Source of the DNA: Pteria penguin
Lineage: Eukaryota > Mollusca > Bivalvia > Pterioida > Pteriidae
NCBI GenBank assembly: GCA_035048485.1
Contig: CM068582.1
Span: 35,740,096 to 35,804,095 of the forward strand
Direction of reading: 5' to 3'
DNA: 64,000 nt
Shown piece after piece: positions 46,013 to 57,600 of the stretch. The position numbers and the translations under genes were made by a program. Numbering within the stretch: position 1 is the first letter of the stretch; each line of letters opens with the position of its first letter. The notes under the pieces were generated by a model that searched no databases, had not been told where the DNA came from, and saw nothing but the letters and a program-made list of their open reading frames with translations.

Positions 46013-48373
46013 GCCTGCGTCCCACGTATGAGTTTGAGACTGAGATTTTGCTCAAATCTGAGAATAATCTCAAATTTGAGCAAAAACTCAAAAGTGCGCC
46101 CCACGTAAACATTTCCGTCTCAGTTTGAGATCGAAGTTTGAGTCCGATCTCAAATTGAGTTCCAGCTCAAATTTGCGTCCCATGAACATTTTATCCAGCT
46201 CAAGTGAGTCAGAAAGTTGAGAAAAACTCAGATTTTACTGAGACAGCTCCCTACCAGTCTCAAACACAAAGATGTCACGTAAATGTGTTCTTTATTTAAT
46301 ATTACAAGCACAATAGACGTAATTTCGCATACAAAATCTCATATAATATTATTGTTTGGTTATAAGTCATTGATGTATACAGTAGTTGTAATTGTAGTTA
46401 CATAGTTCACACAACTTTATACTGTTGTAAAGTGAAGCATTGAACACACTATCATTAATCATACAGTCATGTTTAATTTTGAATGTGGTCATAACTTTTA
46501 AAAACCTAGATCTAGATCTACAATGTAACGTTGGCGTTGATACATAAAATGACGTCAAGTTATGACGTCATCAAATATGGCAAGATCAATGGGGTTAACC
46601 GCCTTTTCATGTGGACGAAGGAGAAATAGAAATAGGAGACCTCTGCGAAAAATGTCAAAAAGTCCAAATCATTTACTGCATCTGAGGTCTAATTCACTAT
46701 TACAGTGAATATGAAATTGTAAAAATATTTATAGGACATTCGGATGACATTAGAAATTAGTTTGAAACCGAAATCGCTTCTGAAAGGTCCAGAAATTTAA
46801 GATTATTTACCGGACCGGCATCAATATCACCGGATTTGTCCGTCGGTCCGACAATATTTCATTTTCATTGCTATTAAGGACTATCACTCATGACGTTTGC
46901 GCATTGCAAACACCGCAAACGGAAAAAAAACTGTACATGACGTATATCTACATATCTACATGATAATAAGAAAAAAACCAACAATATTTTTATAAAATTT
47001 ATCTTATTAGATAACCGCCCACTTGTACCATGGAACATTCGGTCCGGAGATAAGCATGCTATCAATTAACATCCCTGGAAGGCGAAGTTTTTTTTCTATT
47101 CTTTTTTGGGGGGTCTTTTTTTATTGTCTTTCCATCTTTTTTTTTTCTTTCTTTTCGTATTTTTCGCGGGGGGGTGTAAATGGAACTTATCCTGTAAATA
47201 AGGTGACGTTAAGTTCTGTAAATGTGGTTATTTTTACTGGTGAATAATTTGCAGAAATACCATTTTGACATTTCACATGGGGGTAATTTTCGCGGTATCG
47301 GGATCTTCTATGTCTTAATAGAATGTTAATCAGAAACGCTGTTTTGTGTGTCGGTGTTAAATGTTAACAAAAGCCAGTGCATGGCAGTGGATGAGGTGAT
47401 CGGCTCGTGACCAGGAGGCCTGGGTTCGACTCCTTCCATTGGATGCACCGGTTTCCTGTCCTTCTGATGAGATATTAATAACCAAGGTCCTGTGTCGCAG
47501 TGGTAGTGGCGCGTAAAAGATCCCTCACTGCTTCGGATTGTCCGTTTCAAAGGTATAAAATTTCTATGCAGTGCATCAAGCATCAATGATATTCGTGAAA
47601 TAATCTTGAAGTGATGTATAACAATAATCAATTAATCGATCGATAAATCAATCAATATAAATAATCCCTAACGATAGTTAATACAATCCATACATTGTCT
47701 TACTCTCTAGGTAAAATGTGATTACTTGTCAGTGTTCATTTGACACCAAATACATGTTCCCAATACCAGATACTGATTACTTATGTTTTGATTGATTAAT
47801 TCAAACCATATACTAAAAATCACCGTTAGGTACTTTGCTTGTCCGTCTGAATTTTCTAAAGGATCATAGTGATGGAAAGTATTTGTTTGGATCGTCCATC
47901 TGTCAATATTCTGTATTTTACAGTCAGTCCTTTGGGGGTAACTTAGCATTGTCACATTTTTGTATATGAAGTTTTATTCTTACAAAACAGTTTTAAAACG
48001 AAGTATAACAGTCGAAGTAAATTAGCCCTACAGTAAGGCTAGAATCAACTGAATGATGTCACAGTAGATTTTATTTTCATTGAACATTTCCAATGATGCG
48101 ACTTAAAGTCACGTTATGATGCGTTTGAATAAGAAACATTGATAAATAAACAATAAAGGCACGGAAATGATGTCCAAACTTTATTTCTTTGCTTATCTTC
48201 ATGGAAAACGAAAGTAGGTAAGGCCGCTTACAGCAATGACAATTTGCTCAGCTTTTCAGCTCAGTGGAGCTGAGCTCAAAGTTGTTTCGTGGGACGCGTT
48301 TTTTCAGAAATATCAGCTGAGCAAAATTATTTGAGCTTGAGCTTGAGAAACATCTCATACGGGGGACGCAGGC
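46013..48373. mobile_element. Non-autonomous Harbinger-like DNA transposon, 2361 bp
   Basis: The ends are GCCTGCGTCCCACGTATGAG (46013-46032) and, inverted, GCCTGCGTCCCCCGTATGAG (48354-48373), 19 of 20 identical. The flanks carry CAG on both sides (46010-46012 and 48374-48376), and CAG occurs once in the uninterrupted PLE copies. A 3-bp CWG target duplication fits PIF/Harbinger (established). TIR-core copies GCGYCCCAYG recur at 46096, 46175 and inverted at 48288, with many CTCAAATTTGAG-type palindromes near the ends, probably transposase-binding sites (inference). No transposase is encoded. A SINE lies inside. Confidence 0.85.
47373..47657 (+). mobile_element. tRNA-derived SINE type a inside the Harbinger-like element
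   Basis: The head has an A-box-like GGCAGTGGATGAGGTGATCG and a B box GGGTTCGACTCC. The body contains TTCTGATGAGATATTAATAA, AAGGTCCTGTGTCGCAGTGG, CGCGTAAAAGATCCCTCACT and GTGAAATAATCTTGAAGTGA, and the tail is (TCAA)n-like. The layout matches the copy at 61.5 kb. The family may correspond to the molluscan V-SINE/RUDI group (recalled, unverified). Confidence 0.8.
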
Positions 48374-48887
48374 CAGGTGCCCGGGGAGAGTGAGCATCTC
48401 CTGCTTGCTAGCACCACCCGTCACACATACCCAGTAGAAAGAGTCAAATTGTGTAAATTGCATATGTGTTTATATATGGAAAAGTCAAAGTAGGTAACCT
48501 TCTAGTATAGAAGGTGTCAAATCTGTGTAAAATGATCGGAATCGGTCTCAGTCCAGAATTCATTTAAAAGTCTGGATAACGAGATATCATATGGAGTAAT
48601 AAGAGTCTCGTAACGACCGTAGAACTTCCTCAGCGACGTTGCTAGTCTAGCAGATATATAACCCTGGTTTGAGCAGATTAACTGAAAGTCGCCTAGCCCT
48701 CAGAACAAAGTCATTGTAATTTGAACATACTCTGGAATAACGTCGCCGTATGCGGGCGATGATGGAATGTTGCTACTTATGAAAGGAAAGTTTGTGATAG
48801 CGAAATTGAAATCGTCACGTTTGTCATAGAGTGAGATGTTCAATTGACCATTAATGTCGAAAGACAACATAATATCTAGATACGAAG

Positions 48888-48987
48888 AGTTTACGAACCT
48901 CTTAAACATAGTGGCGCTACCCGGGAATCGAACCCGGATCGTCGGCGCCGCAAGCCAAGCGCTTAACCACTACACCACGCCTGCCCC
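48888..48987 (-). mobile_element. SINE type b head fused to PLE family B copy 2
   Basis: On the minus strand GGGGCAGGCGTGGTGTAGTG, an A-box-like segment, the B box GGGTTCGATTCCC and AGCGCCACTATGTTTAAGAG match the first ~95 bp of the SINE at 16.5 kb. It then switches directly to PLE RT sequence in the same orientation. The SINE tail is missing. Confidence 0.8.
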
Positions 48988-49251
48988 TAACAATGTATGT
49001 ATTCTATGTATTGTCCCGTAGGACAACATGTGGGACACCTGTATTACCTGCCATATCCGTGTCCATAGATATAGCAGTGTGGCACCTTTTTTGAGTGGGC
49101 GACGTGCCAGCCACTATGTAACTTCTTCTTTCAGGCATTCATAATGAATTACTGCCCGACAAATATCCTCGGGGACAATTTGTCCACCAGCAGAGATACA
49201 TGGACAGTGGTTAAAATCAATATCGAAGAAGCACCAAACCGTTAATCATTC

Positions 49252-49476
49252 TCAAAGTCCAAGGACAGATACAAAATCGTGTAAGGTTAAAAAAGAATTG
49301 TCTGTAATTAAGATGTTGCAAGTTTTGCAATTTATGGTCCCGCATTTGGATATTTCACAATCATAAGGGGAGAATTGGTAATCTTTAATTACGTCAACTA
49401 GTTTAACCTTACAAGGCTTGATGTTTATGAAGCCATTCGCATGTTGATACCAGAGTTCATTATTAGTGCTTACCAC
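49252..49476 (-). pseudogene. N-terminal PLE protein fragment with CCxxC-type zinc motif
   Basis: The frame reads NNELWYQHANGFINIKPCKV, DVIKDYQFSPYDCEI and SKCGTINCKTCNILITDNSF, then diverges. The C-x5-C-x2-C cluster is what precedes a GIY-YIG endonuclease in permuted, Naiad-type PLEs (recalled). It lies upstream on the same strand as the family-B RT fragment at 48.4-48.9 kb, the expected order if the endonuclease is N-terminal. The GIY-YIG core itself is gone. Confidence 0.5.
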
Positions 49477-49479
49477 AAA

Positions 49480-50601
49480 TGTTTGATTTCTGACGTCATT
49501 TAAGATAATAATTTAACCATTATTGCTTGTTTGCTTTTTGCTAGAGAACATTTTTAGAATTATATATAACTGTATACTCATTATGTCTATTGTAGAATAT
49601 TACACTTCCTGAGTGACCCATTGTTATGAAAAATTGTGACTCTATCAATCTCTAAACAAAATATTATTTCGCGCCTAGATAATGGATTGATAAAACTAGA
49701 CCATATCCTGTAGTATTGAAATCTACATACACCAAATACGACTGCTTTTTGCTGATTTTGTATGCTCTTGGATTTCATTTCTAAGATGAAATATGTTTAC
49801 GACATAAGTGTAGGGATCCCGTCCCCTACCCTATGCGTTATTATTCATTCTTTTCATAACCATGCTTATAATTATTCACAAGGATAAAAAATAAAAAGAT
49901 TTTTCTAAGATTATTTATACATTTATGAAATGTAGTATACCATCACTTTGTGGCTAAATTGCCCCCGCTCTAGAGCCTGAAACAATTTCCAAGGTGTCCT
50001 GAATTTAACAATTACATGTAAAAAAAAACCTACATGATCTTTACAACTACTCTAACTTATTTTGAAATTTTCCTTCTTTATACGAGAAATGAGAAAAAAA
50101 GAGATTTAAAAATTAATCTATTTTAAATTTTTATTTCGCCTATTATTGATTCAGGTGACCTAGATTACAAATATATAATTCCTTACATTTAAATTTCAAA
50201 AATATGTAAAATTTAAATTGTTCATTACTTTGATGAATTATGTTCGGGCAAACTTATAAAGTGGTTAATTACTCAATTAGAAAACATTCCATTTGTAATC
50301 TACAATGACTCATTTTTCTTTGATTTTTGTGCAAATATTTTACTCGGTTAAGTAGATTCTACTGATGTCTTCATCCATCACTGCTACAATGTTCTTATAG
50401 TATGAAAAATAATAAAACAACAATTAAACTGTATAATATTATTTAATATAAATTTATGTAATTACTCATACAATTAAAAAATTATATGGTCGCCCAAATA
50501 TGCAGATGTACTTTCTTGTAATAGTGACATTTTAATGAAACATATCATGCGTGTATATGAAGCATGAATCAACTTTTGAAACAAGTAGCTTTTTGATTTT
50601 C
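49480..50601. other. AT-rich DNA downstream of the tyrosinase gene
   Basis: It probably includes the tyrosinase 3' UTR near its right end. No other feature is supported. Confidence 0.4.
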
Positions 50602-53600
50602 TTACACCCATGGCCATTTTGGCGAGGCATCACAATGAAATTCAAGAAACACATCATGATGACCAACATCAGTAGAAAAATAAGCCATCTTCCAAAATTT
50701 CTCCACCGCATCATTGTATGAATGTGACATCATTAATGGTTTTTCAGATGATGAATTGATAACACCAGAGCAAGAGCGGTATATAGAACGATTTCTTACA
50801 TCCTTTTCTAAACATTTTGGTTTACATACTCTACCATCTCCGTCATATGCTGTTATAATGCTAGTATCCGTTTTATTTTCTACTGGTTTTTTAATGGCGA
50901 TATACGTGTATCTAATCTCGAATAGCTCTCTGTCGTCTATAATAGCGTAGTTACGATATCGACCGGTATAGGTAATGCCGTCCGTCTGAACGTATATTTT
51001 ATTGGCACCAGAACCCATATGATGCCTCTTATCGTATACAGCAACATCCGAGACATATTTTTTATCTGCGGTTTCATAATATAGATCGGCATTTGGAAAC
51101 TGGTTTTCGAGAATGCCTTTGTTATACAAATTTCGGTATGGTCTTGAATGAAGAATTCTAACAGGAAACCAGCTCCAAAGGTTCCCATCTGCAACGCCAT
51201 CTAGCAAAAAACTGTTCAATGCCGGCTTATCCATTGAATCCCCTCCTAATTCAACAACTGCGCTCTTTATGTTTTTATGGTTCGTTTTGTTCTCAAGATG
51301 ATTTTCAAATTGATGTGTATTTTGAGAGATGGACCGCTTATCCCTTACAGATCCTCTGCCTATACGTTCATCCATCATGTTCATAGCAAATCTGGCTGAA
51401 ATTTGTAAAGTGCCTTCTTTCGCTGCTTCAAATTTGCCCTCACTTGAAAATCCGTTCGTTCTTGCTCCGAAATCAGCAGCAACTAAAGGTCTTACGTTTG
51501 AGATACATCTGTTCCTACCCACATCACATGTCAAATGTCTTGATCCGCTACAATTATTATCACAAGAAGGAGAATCCTCGTACCTAAAGTACCAACGTGT
51601 AAACACATTAGTAAATCCTTGACGGTTTTCTATCCATGGAAATGCAGCCATCGCCCTTTCAGGCACGTGCAATATGCCGCTCAAGTTTGATGGATAGTCA
51701 TTCTCAGGATTTATTCCGGCAGCTTCTTGCTTTTCTCTAAATTTCTCCCAAAAATAGTCGATGAAGCAGTGGTGAAAGAAAAACACTGGATCCTGAGGTG
51801 AAGTTTCAGTACCACCCATTATTTCCCCTACCCACACGTGGACATTGTTATGAAGTCCTTCTATAGTGTTTATAATCGCAGATGGTCCTCCAACACTGAT
51901 TTGTTCTGTTCTTGTAATTCCACCCGCATTTAACACATTGAGAACCCGATCATACACCATCAAGGAGCCCATTTCATGTATTGCACGTCGAAGTCTCTGA
52001 GGTGGATTTGTATTTGGAAGAACCCAATTTCTAAAAGGCCCATTGAGTACCACTCCATCGCCATTCCCAAAATATTCTGGTCCAAACATCACTGATCTAG
52101 AGGGTTCGCTCATACCATGGTCCAATGTAGAATCCCAATAGCAAAGAGACACTCTGGGGTTTACTCTTCTTAAAGCTATTTCCACACTGTAAAACATCAC
52201 GGATAATTGATACAAAATAATACATTTAAATGTAGTGTGGAAAATAAACGGCATATCGTTATATTTCCCATGGCGATCATGTATCGTAATATTACAGGCA
52301 AATACCGATATTACACAATATGTCTTATCGTCTAAGTCTTCAAATTCATATAATTTTAACGAAACACATCCGAAATGTCAAGTCGACTTGATCACAGCAT
52401 GGTAACTGCCGGGTAATTTGATTGACTAGCATAGTGTAAGGGGTGAGGAGCTAATTTTGAATGTATAATGTGCTCTAAATGATAAAATCATCGAAAACTG
52501 TTAAATATATACTTTTATTAATTTAGTGCACCGTTTATGCTCATTTCAACAACATATGTCTCTTCATTGATGCTTAAGGTCAACAGTATAGAAATCCAAA
52601 ACACGCATATTTAAAGAGCAAACCACTTACCAAATCGACTCAGGTTAAGAGCCAATGAACCTATCTAAGGATAGGGCTCTGCATGAGAAATACCTCTTGG
52701 TTTCAGTATAATTTACAGAATTTTATTACAGTAAACTTGAAGTGTGTATTTTTTGGGTCAGTATAGTAGCACTAAGTTCGGCTTATACTTTCCTCGGGAT
52801 CTAACAGTTCTTCAGCATAAACATAAAACATAAACCTCTTGTTTAACAAAACATATACATTGTATATGTTCATAAAAAGAAATTCCAAAATTATTGTTAT
52901 GCAGATGCGGTACCGTCTTTGAACGGTCAGTTGAAGTAAAATTTATGATTATTATTAATATTCTGAGAATGAATCATAAATATAATGAAATAATTCGTTA
53001 ATACATAGAGAATAGCGTAATTCTAATTGGAAGTTAAGAACTTTAATTTGGATCGTGTGGGAATTGGAATTACCAAACTTTGAACGAAAAGAGATGACAA
53101 AATTATAAAACCTTCATTGGTGATGAACATAAACCTTATTAGTGCTACACTATCGTTTTTGACGTAACAGTCATTTGCGATTTATTTTTACAATGAGAAG
53201 GTACTCAGAGTTTCTGCATTTAAAGTTGTTTCAAGCTTTTTTATCATGAATTATGCAAAACAAGTTTTCAAAAATATACCCCTTAAAAAGTAACATTAAT
53301 GTGATTTTCTCATTTTTTTTTTTCTATTTATGTTCTTTGACTGGACGTTTTGGAAGTGGGCCAACATATCGATTGACTTCACAAATGAGTAAAACATTTT
53401 GCCTCAATTGACCGCCCTAAGTCGCTGCCGCAACAGGATCTAATGTATATAGTTGGGGGATGTCTTTTTGTGCTTATTTTTCTCTACTCTAGGTGTTTAT
53501 CACGATGTTTTTAAATTCATACAGCAATGTATAATGTCATCTTTCATTTCGTAATAATGCATTTGTGCAATATACGGTGACATTTTGCAACATTATGTAT

Positions 53601-54577
53601 AAACATATTTTCTATGCAATGAAGATTCCATTATTGTAAAATGTGTTACCATAAGCAATTTTGTTAACGAAATAGATTTACATACACATGTTGTATATCA
53701 TTCGCAATGAATAAGGTACTTTAATGTATTAAGGTACTAACTAGTAGAGATAGCATCTATGCCACCCAAGGAAGTTCGGGCCATTATGTGCATTACCAAG
53801 AGTCTCTCCTCCACTATGTAGCAGGGCCAGGATATCGTAATAATTTGGTGCAATATTCTAGAGAAAAATACAGACAAGTGTAAGATTATATTATGAAGTC
53901 TAAGCGTACGCTTGTAGTGAAAGGTTTTCTTGATCGTTTTATCCTATTGGCTCTACATTGTACTTTGTGAACAAAGCTTTGCTGTATCCAGAAGTAGTAA
54001 TAGCATATTTACTTCATTAACAACGTTTGCTTTTCAATTATTCAAATACAAATTTAAAGGACACCTTGCAAGTTTAAAAAGATCGAATTCGTGCCTTAAA
54101 TCCTTTTCTAGCTCTAGATGCATGAATATTAACAACAGTTTTGATGCCAATACTTTTAATGCATACCGTATCATTTTTCAGGACATTTATGGCATCTGTG
54201 AGATCCTTCCATTCTTCTTGTGACAAAACTCGACATTCTCTTCTGATCGGTATATTTTGTCTTTTCCCACGTCTTTTATTCTCAAACATAATTTTACCTT
54301 CCCTGGCTAATGATAAAATGTAATTCCATTGCTCTTCATTCAAACTCGTTGATTTTCGTAAGTGCATTGTAGAATATAGATATTTCCTCAGACAAAATGT
54401 TTGGATAGCATGACCGACAGACACTGTCAAATTTGTCAGCTTCTCCTGTTCTTTATAACAGTCCTGAAGTACCGCGGGCATCGGACCCTTCCATAGCATT
54501 GCATCTACATACGTATATCCAATGACATATAGGACAGAAATGCTGAATGCAAGACTTATTTTCCTTTTGTGTTGCAT
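50602..54577 (-). CDS. Secreted tyrosinase (type-3 copper oxidase), three exons
   Basis: Exons are 54577-54167 (137 codons), 53857-53742 and 52186-50602. Donors are GTATGC and GTTAGT; acceptors are TTCTCTAG and TGTTTTACAG. All phases join, giving 703 residues. Residues 1-26 are a signal peptide (basic start, hydrophobic SLAFSISVLYVIGY, then VDA). CuA lies in exon 2 with His151, His161 and His170 (LLHSGG, NAHNGPNFLGWHR). CuB lies in exon 3 with His288, His292 and a His-His pair at 314-315 (LHNNVHVWVG, DPVFFFHHCFIDYFW). A Cys-bearing segment follows (CDNNCSGSRHLTCD), then a long C-terminal region. The family oxidises phenols to quinones. In bivalves it serves shell periostracum and matrix tanning, byssus or pigmentation, and immunity (established for the family; the role here is unknown). 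Intron 2 holds a PLE tail. Confidence 0.9.
52525..52575. repeat. Short dispersed repeat, copy 2 of 2
   Basis: Partner of 32375-32425, located in tyrosinase intron 2. Confidence 0.5.
53330..53540 (+). mobile_element. Diverged PLE family A tail in tyrosinase intron 2
   Basis: GTTCTTTGACTGGACG, GGAAGTGGGCCAACATA, TTGACCGCCCTAAGTCG and CGCAACAGGATCTAATGTAT align in order with the family-A tail. The CCGGTTAACC block has decayed. It is antisense to the gene. Confidence 0.6.
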
Positions 54578-55004
54578 TCTGATATTTAATAAATAAAATT
54601 CACTATTTGATAAAAACCTTAGTTATTTCAAGTCATTGTGCAATGACTATTTAAAAGTTTGAACGAATGTTGAGAAGATGTATATGATGAAACGCTTTGA
54701 ATGATGAACAGTGTAATTTATCGTACGTTTTAATGTGAATTCCTGAACATGCATGAACAGATATCTTACTCATCCATTATGCAGTTGTTTGTTTCATTTT
54801 AATTGATATGAATTTCAGAAAATAAAAAAAGAAGAAAGAGTTTATCACTTAATTTAGTCTGTGTGTTATAAATATTGATGCTAAAGACTAATGATAGATC
54901 AATCCAATATTTACGATATCATAATGCATGGTGAGTCAAAAATGTTGGAATGAATCCTTTTTCTTACAAATATATCATCATTTCGTTTAAATCCATTTCA
55001 ACGA
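54578..55004. other. Upstream region of the tyrosinase gene
   Basis: AT-rich. It should contain the promoter, but no clear TATA or initiator placement can be assigned by eye. The start codon at 54577 is chosen because it opens directly onto a signal peptide. Confidence 0.35.
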
Positions 55005-56308
55005 AGATACAGTATATTCCAGAAGTGGAATTAATCAAATGTGGATCTTTAAAATATTCAAAATAGTTATTAGAACATCTAAAATCAAAAAGTTTTACTA
55101 AAATTCACTCCATCAAGTCTTGACTTTTCGACTTTTTACACAACGATCCCTTATCAGAAATTAAAAGACAGATTAGGGGAAATTGTTCAAAATGCATTTA
55201 CTAGTAAAAACGGAAGCCGCAAACTCAAATATATAGTTATGGGCCATGATAAAACTTACTTTGTTAGGGAAAATTCTGATTCCAAAAATAAATACACTGA
55301 AACAGCTGTCATCCAGAGGTTGAACTTTCTTATCCATAACATTTTTGTGGTGTTTGGAGGAAAGGTTTTTCAACAAATTTTCGGCATTCCAAAGGGCACT
55401 AACTGTGCTCCGCTTCTGGCTGGCATATTCCTTTACTCATACGAAGCGGAATTCATTCAGTCTTTGCTTTCACAAGGAAAAAAAACAATTGGCTCTTGGC
55501 TTCAATTTAACTTACAGATATATAGATGATTTGCTTTCAATTAATAATCCTTCATTCGCGGATTACCTTAGCATCATCTATCCAAGTGAACTGGAGGTCA
55601 AAGAAACCACAGAAAGTAGTAATTCTACTTCGTATTTAGATATTATGTTGTCTTTCGACATTAACGGTCAATTGAACAACTCACTCTATGACAAACGTGA
55701 CGATTTCAATTTCGCTATCACAAATTTTCCTTTCATAAATAGCAACATTCCATCATCGCCGGCATACGGCTTATTCATATCTCAGTTAATAAGTTATTTC
55801 AGAGCATGTTCAAATTACAATGACTTTGTTCTGAGGGCTAGGCGACTTTTAGTTAAGCTGCTCAACCAGGGTTATATATGTGCTAGACTAGCAACGTCAC
55901 TGAGGAAGTTCTACGGTCGTTACGAGACTCTTATTACTCCATATGATATCTCGTTATCCAGACTTTTAAATGATATTCTGGACTGAGACCGATTCCGATC
56001 ATTTTACACAGATTTGACACCTTCTGTACTAGAAGGTTACCTACTTTGACTTCTCCATATATAAGTATATATAGAATTTACACGATTTGACTCTTTCTAC
56101 TGGGTATACGTGACGGGTGTTGCTAGCAACAGAAGATGCTCACTCTCCCCGGGCATCTGATCTCACTCCATCACAGGGGTTCACATATGCTCTTCAAGTA
56201 GACATGTTTTGTTATTTTCCACTTGTTTTTCATATTCACTGATTTTGTATGTCCTCTGGTATCATGATTTATAGACATATGGTTTGGATTTATCCATCAC
56301 CTTTACAT
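55005..56308 (+). mobile_element. PLE family B copy 3
   Basis: It is 5'-truncated at ACAGTATATTCCAGAAGTGG (about 55012) and retains the RT core, C-terminus and full tail to TTTATCCATCACCTTTACAT. The tail contains GTGACGGGTGTTGCTAGCAA and ACATATGCTCTTCAAGTAGA, the same as copies 1 and 2. It has the highest visible identity to copy 1. Confidence 0.87.
55239..55986 (+). pseudogene. PLE family B reverse transcriptase, one frameshift from open
   Basis: The first part (55239-55505) reads DKTYFVRENSDSKNKYTETA, VFGGKVFQQIFGIPKGTNCA and PLLAGIFLYSYEAEF. A run of A near 55482-55488 shifts the frame. The second part continues QLALGFNLTYRYIDDLLSIN to SLSRLLNDILD with a TGA at 55984-55986. Met to Lys in GIPKGTNCAP and Asp to Gly in LAGIF alter conserved positions. 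The catalytic YIDD is intact. Upstream RT to 55005 is also present with frame breaks. Confidence 0.85.
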
Positions 56309-56571
56309 AAATACCTTTCTATAACAAAGAACCATTAACAGTGTTCAAAGATAGAAAAAATTTCATTTTGAGAATATATATCTGATAGACAGATTACGTA
56401 AGCCGGTCTGGTACCATTCAATATTCACATATGGTATTTTGTCATACAATATGTATTAGAATTACCATAAAGTGGAAGGGTTATCGAAATTTGCAAGATG
56501 CTGAAATTTTCTATGTTGCTGAAATGGGTCACAGTAATAGAGTCAATTTCTTTTTAACGTTCCATCATGTC
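56309..56571. other. Short AT-rich spacer, nothing recognised
   Basis: No feature supported. Confidence 0.4.
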
Positions 56572-56765
56572 TTATTATTATTATTATTATTATTATTTTA
56601 TTATTATTATTATTATTATTATTGTTATTATTATTACTATTATTACTATTATTTTTATTATTTTATCATTATAATTATTATTGATAATAATATTATTATT
56701 TTTTTTCATTACTATAATTATTATTATCATCATCATCATCATTGTTATTATAATAAATATTATTA

Positions 56766-56815
<50 letters not shown>

Positions 56816-56822
56816 TTTATTT
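56572..56822. repeat. (ATT)n imperfect microsatellite
   Basis: About 250 bp of ATT/TTA trinucleotides with scattered ATC and TTG interruptions. Open frames of poly-Tyr or poly-Ile through it are artefacts. Confidence 0.95.
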
Positions 56823-57449
56823 TAATGATAAGTATTGACTACATAGATTTTCCATTCAGAATGCTATATTGCAACATGATTTTCTAATTTACGTCTGTCT
56901 TTCAGACAGATATCATATTAATGACGTCATGGTTTTCAAAGACAAATCCCTCTGTATACACGAAAGAGGCTATCGTAACGGATTCATGCGCAAAATTTGT
57001 ACAAGACTTTAAGCGAAAGTTGCCCTATATGTAAAACTCTGAGGTACCGATCCAAACAACTTGACATATATATATAAATATCGTTGTTGTCGTGTGAGGT
57101 GCCTTCTGTACAAGAAGAGAATTCTTTGTGACTAGAAAATGTCCACTATGTACATCGATCGTTCATCGCAGTTTAGGTCAACAGTCTTCATTAAGAAAGC
57201 AAAATCTTATCCAGACAATCACGTTGATAACAGGCTAAAACCTGGTGTTGATACTTGATTCTCTGGCACTCGTTTGCATATAGTGTTATTGCCAGTACCA
57301 AAAGAACAATTTGGTTTGCTAAAGGCGTCCACGGAACAAACTTTCAGTGTAACATTGTAACCTATTTTAATTAAAAAATATATCTATAACGATGCATTAA
57401 ATCAGATACACATGTTCTTATAGTTATTAATACCATTTGATTGATACCG
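56823..57449. other. AT-rich DNA, nothing recognised
   Basis: No supported feature. Confidence 0.4.
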
Positions 57450-57600
57450 CTTTTTGTGAACGGTTAGTTATAGTGCCTCTTTACTGATCAGAGATTTATA
57501 CTTCAAAATTTACTGTGGTAGATGTTTGCAAATTATTCTAACATCAAGAAGTATCTCCTGGATAGTTCGGTCATTAGATGGGTTTTGGCTATTATTCTTA
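57450..57600. repeat. Dispersed repeat R, copy 2
   Basis: TGCCTCTTTACTGATCAGAG, CTTCAAAATTTACTGTGG, TTTGCAAATTATTCTAACAT and AAGTATCTCC match copies at 23755 and 58655. Confidence 0.65.

Larger units (their letters stand above)
45860..48887 (-). mobile_element. PLE family B copy 2, interrupted by a DNA transposon
   Basis: Tail sequence occupies 45860-46012, and the rest of the tail plus the RT C-terminus occupies 48374-48887. The two parts rejoin exactly when the element at 46013-48373 is removed, as comparison with copy 1 at 42107-42145 shows. The RT part (SSYLDIMLSFDINGQL, SLYDKRDDFNFAITNFPF) has a small deletion near 48743 and is cut off at 48888, where a SINE head begins. Confidence 0.85.

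Noticed and set aside
47450..47480. Hammerhead ribozyme, because PLEs often carry one and CTGATGAG occurs here and near 29690
   Set aside because: No GAAA strand and flanking stems in the required positions; the sequence here is SINE body.
50602..52254. Tyrosinase starting at the Met at 52254
   Set aside because: That start lacks CuA and a signal peptide; the splice acceptor at 52187 and the two upstream exons give a complete protein.
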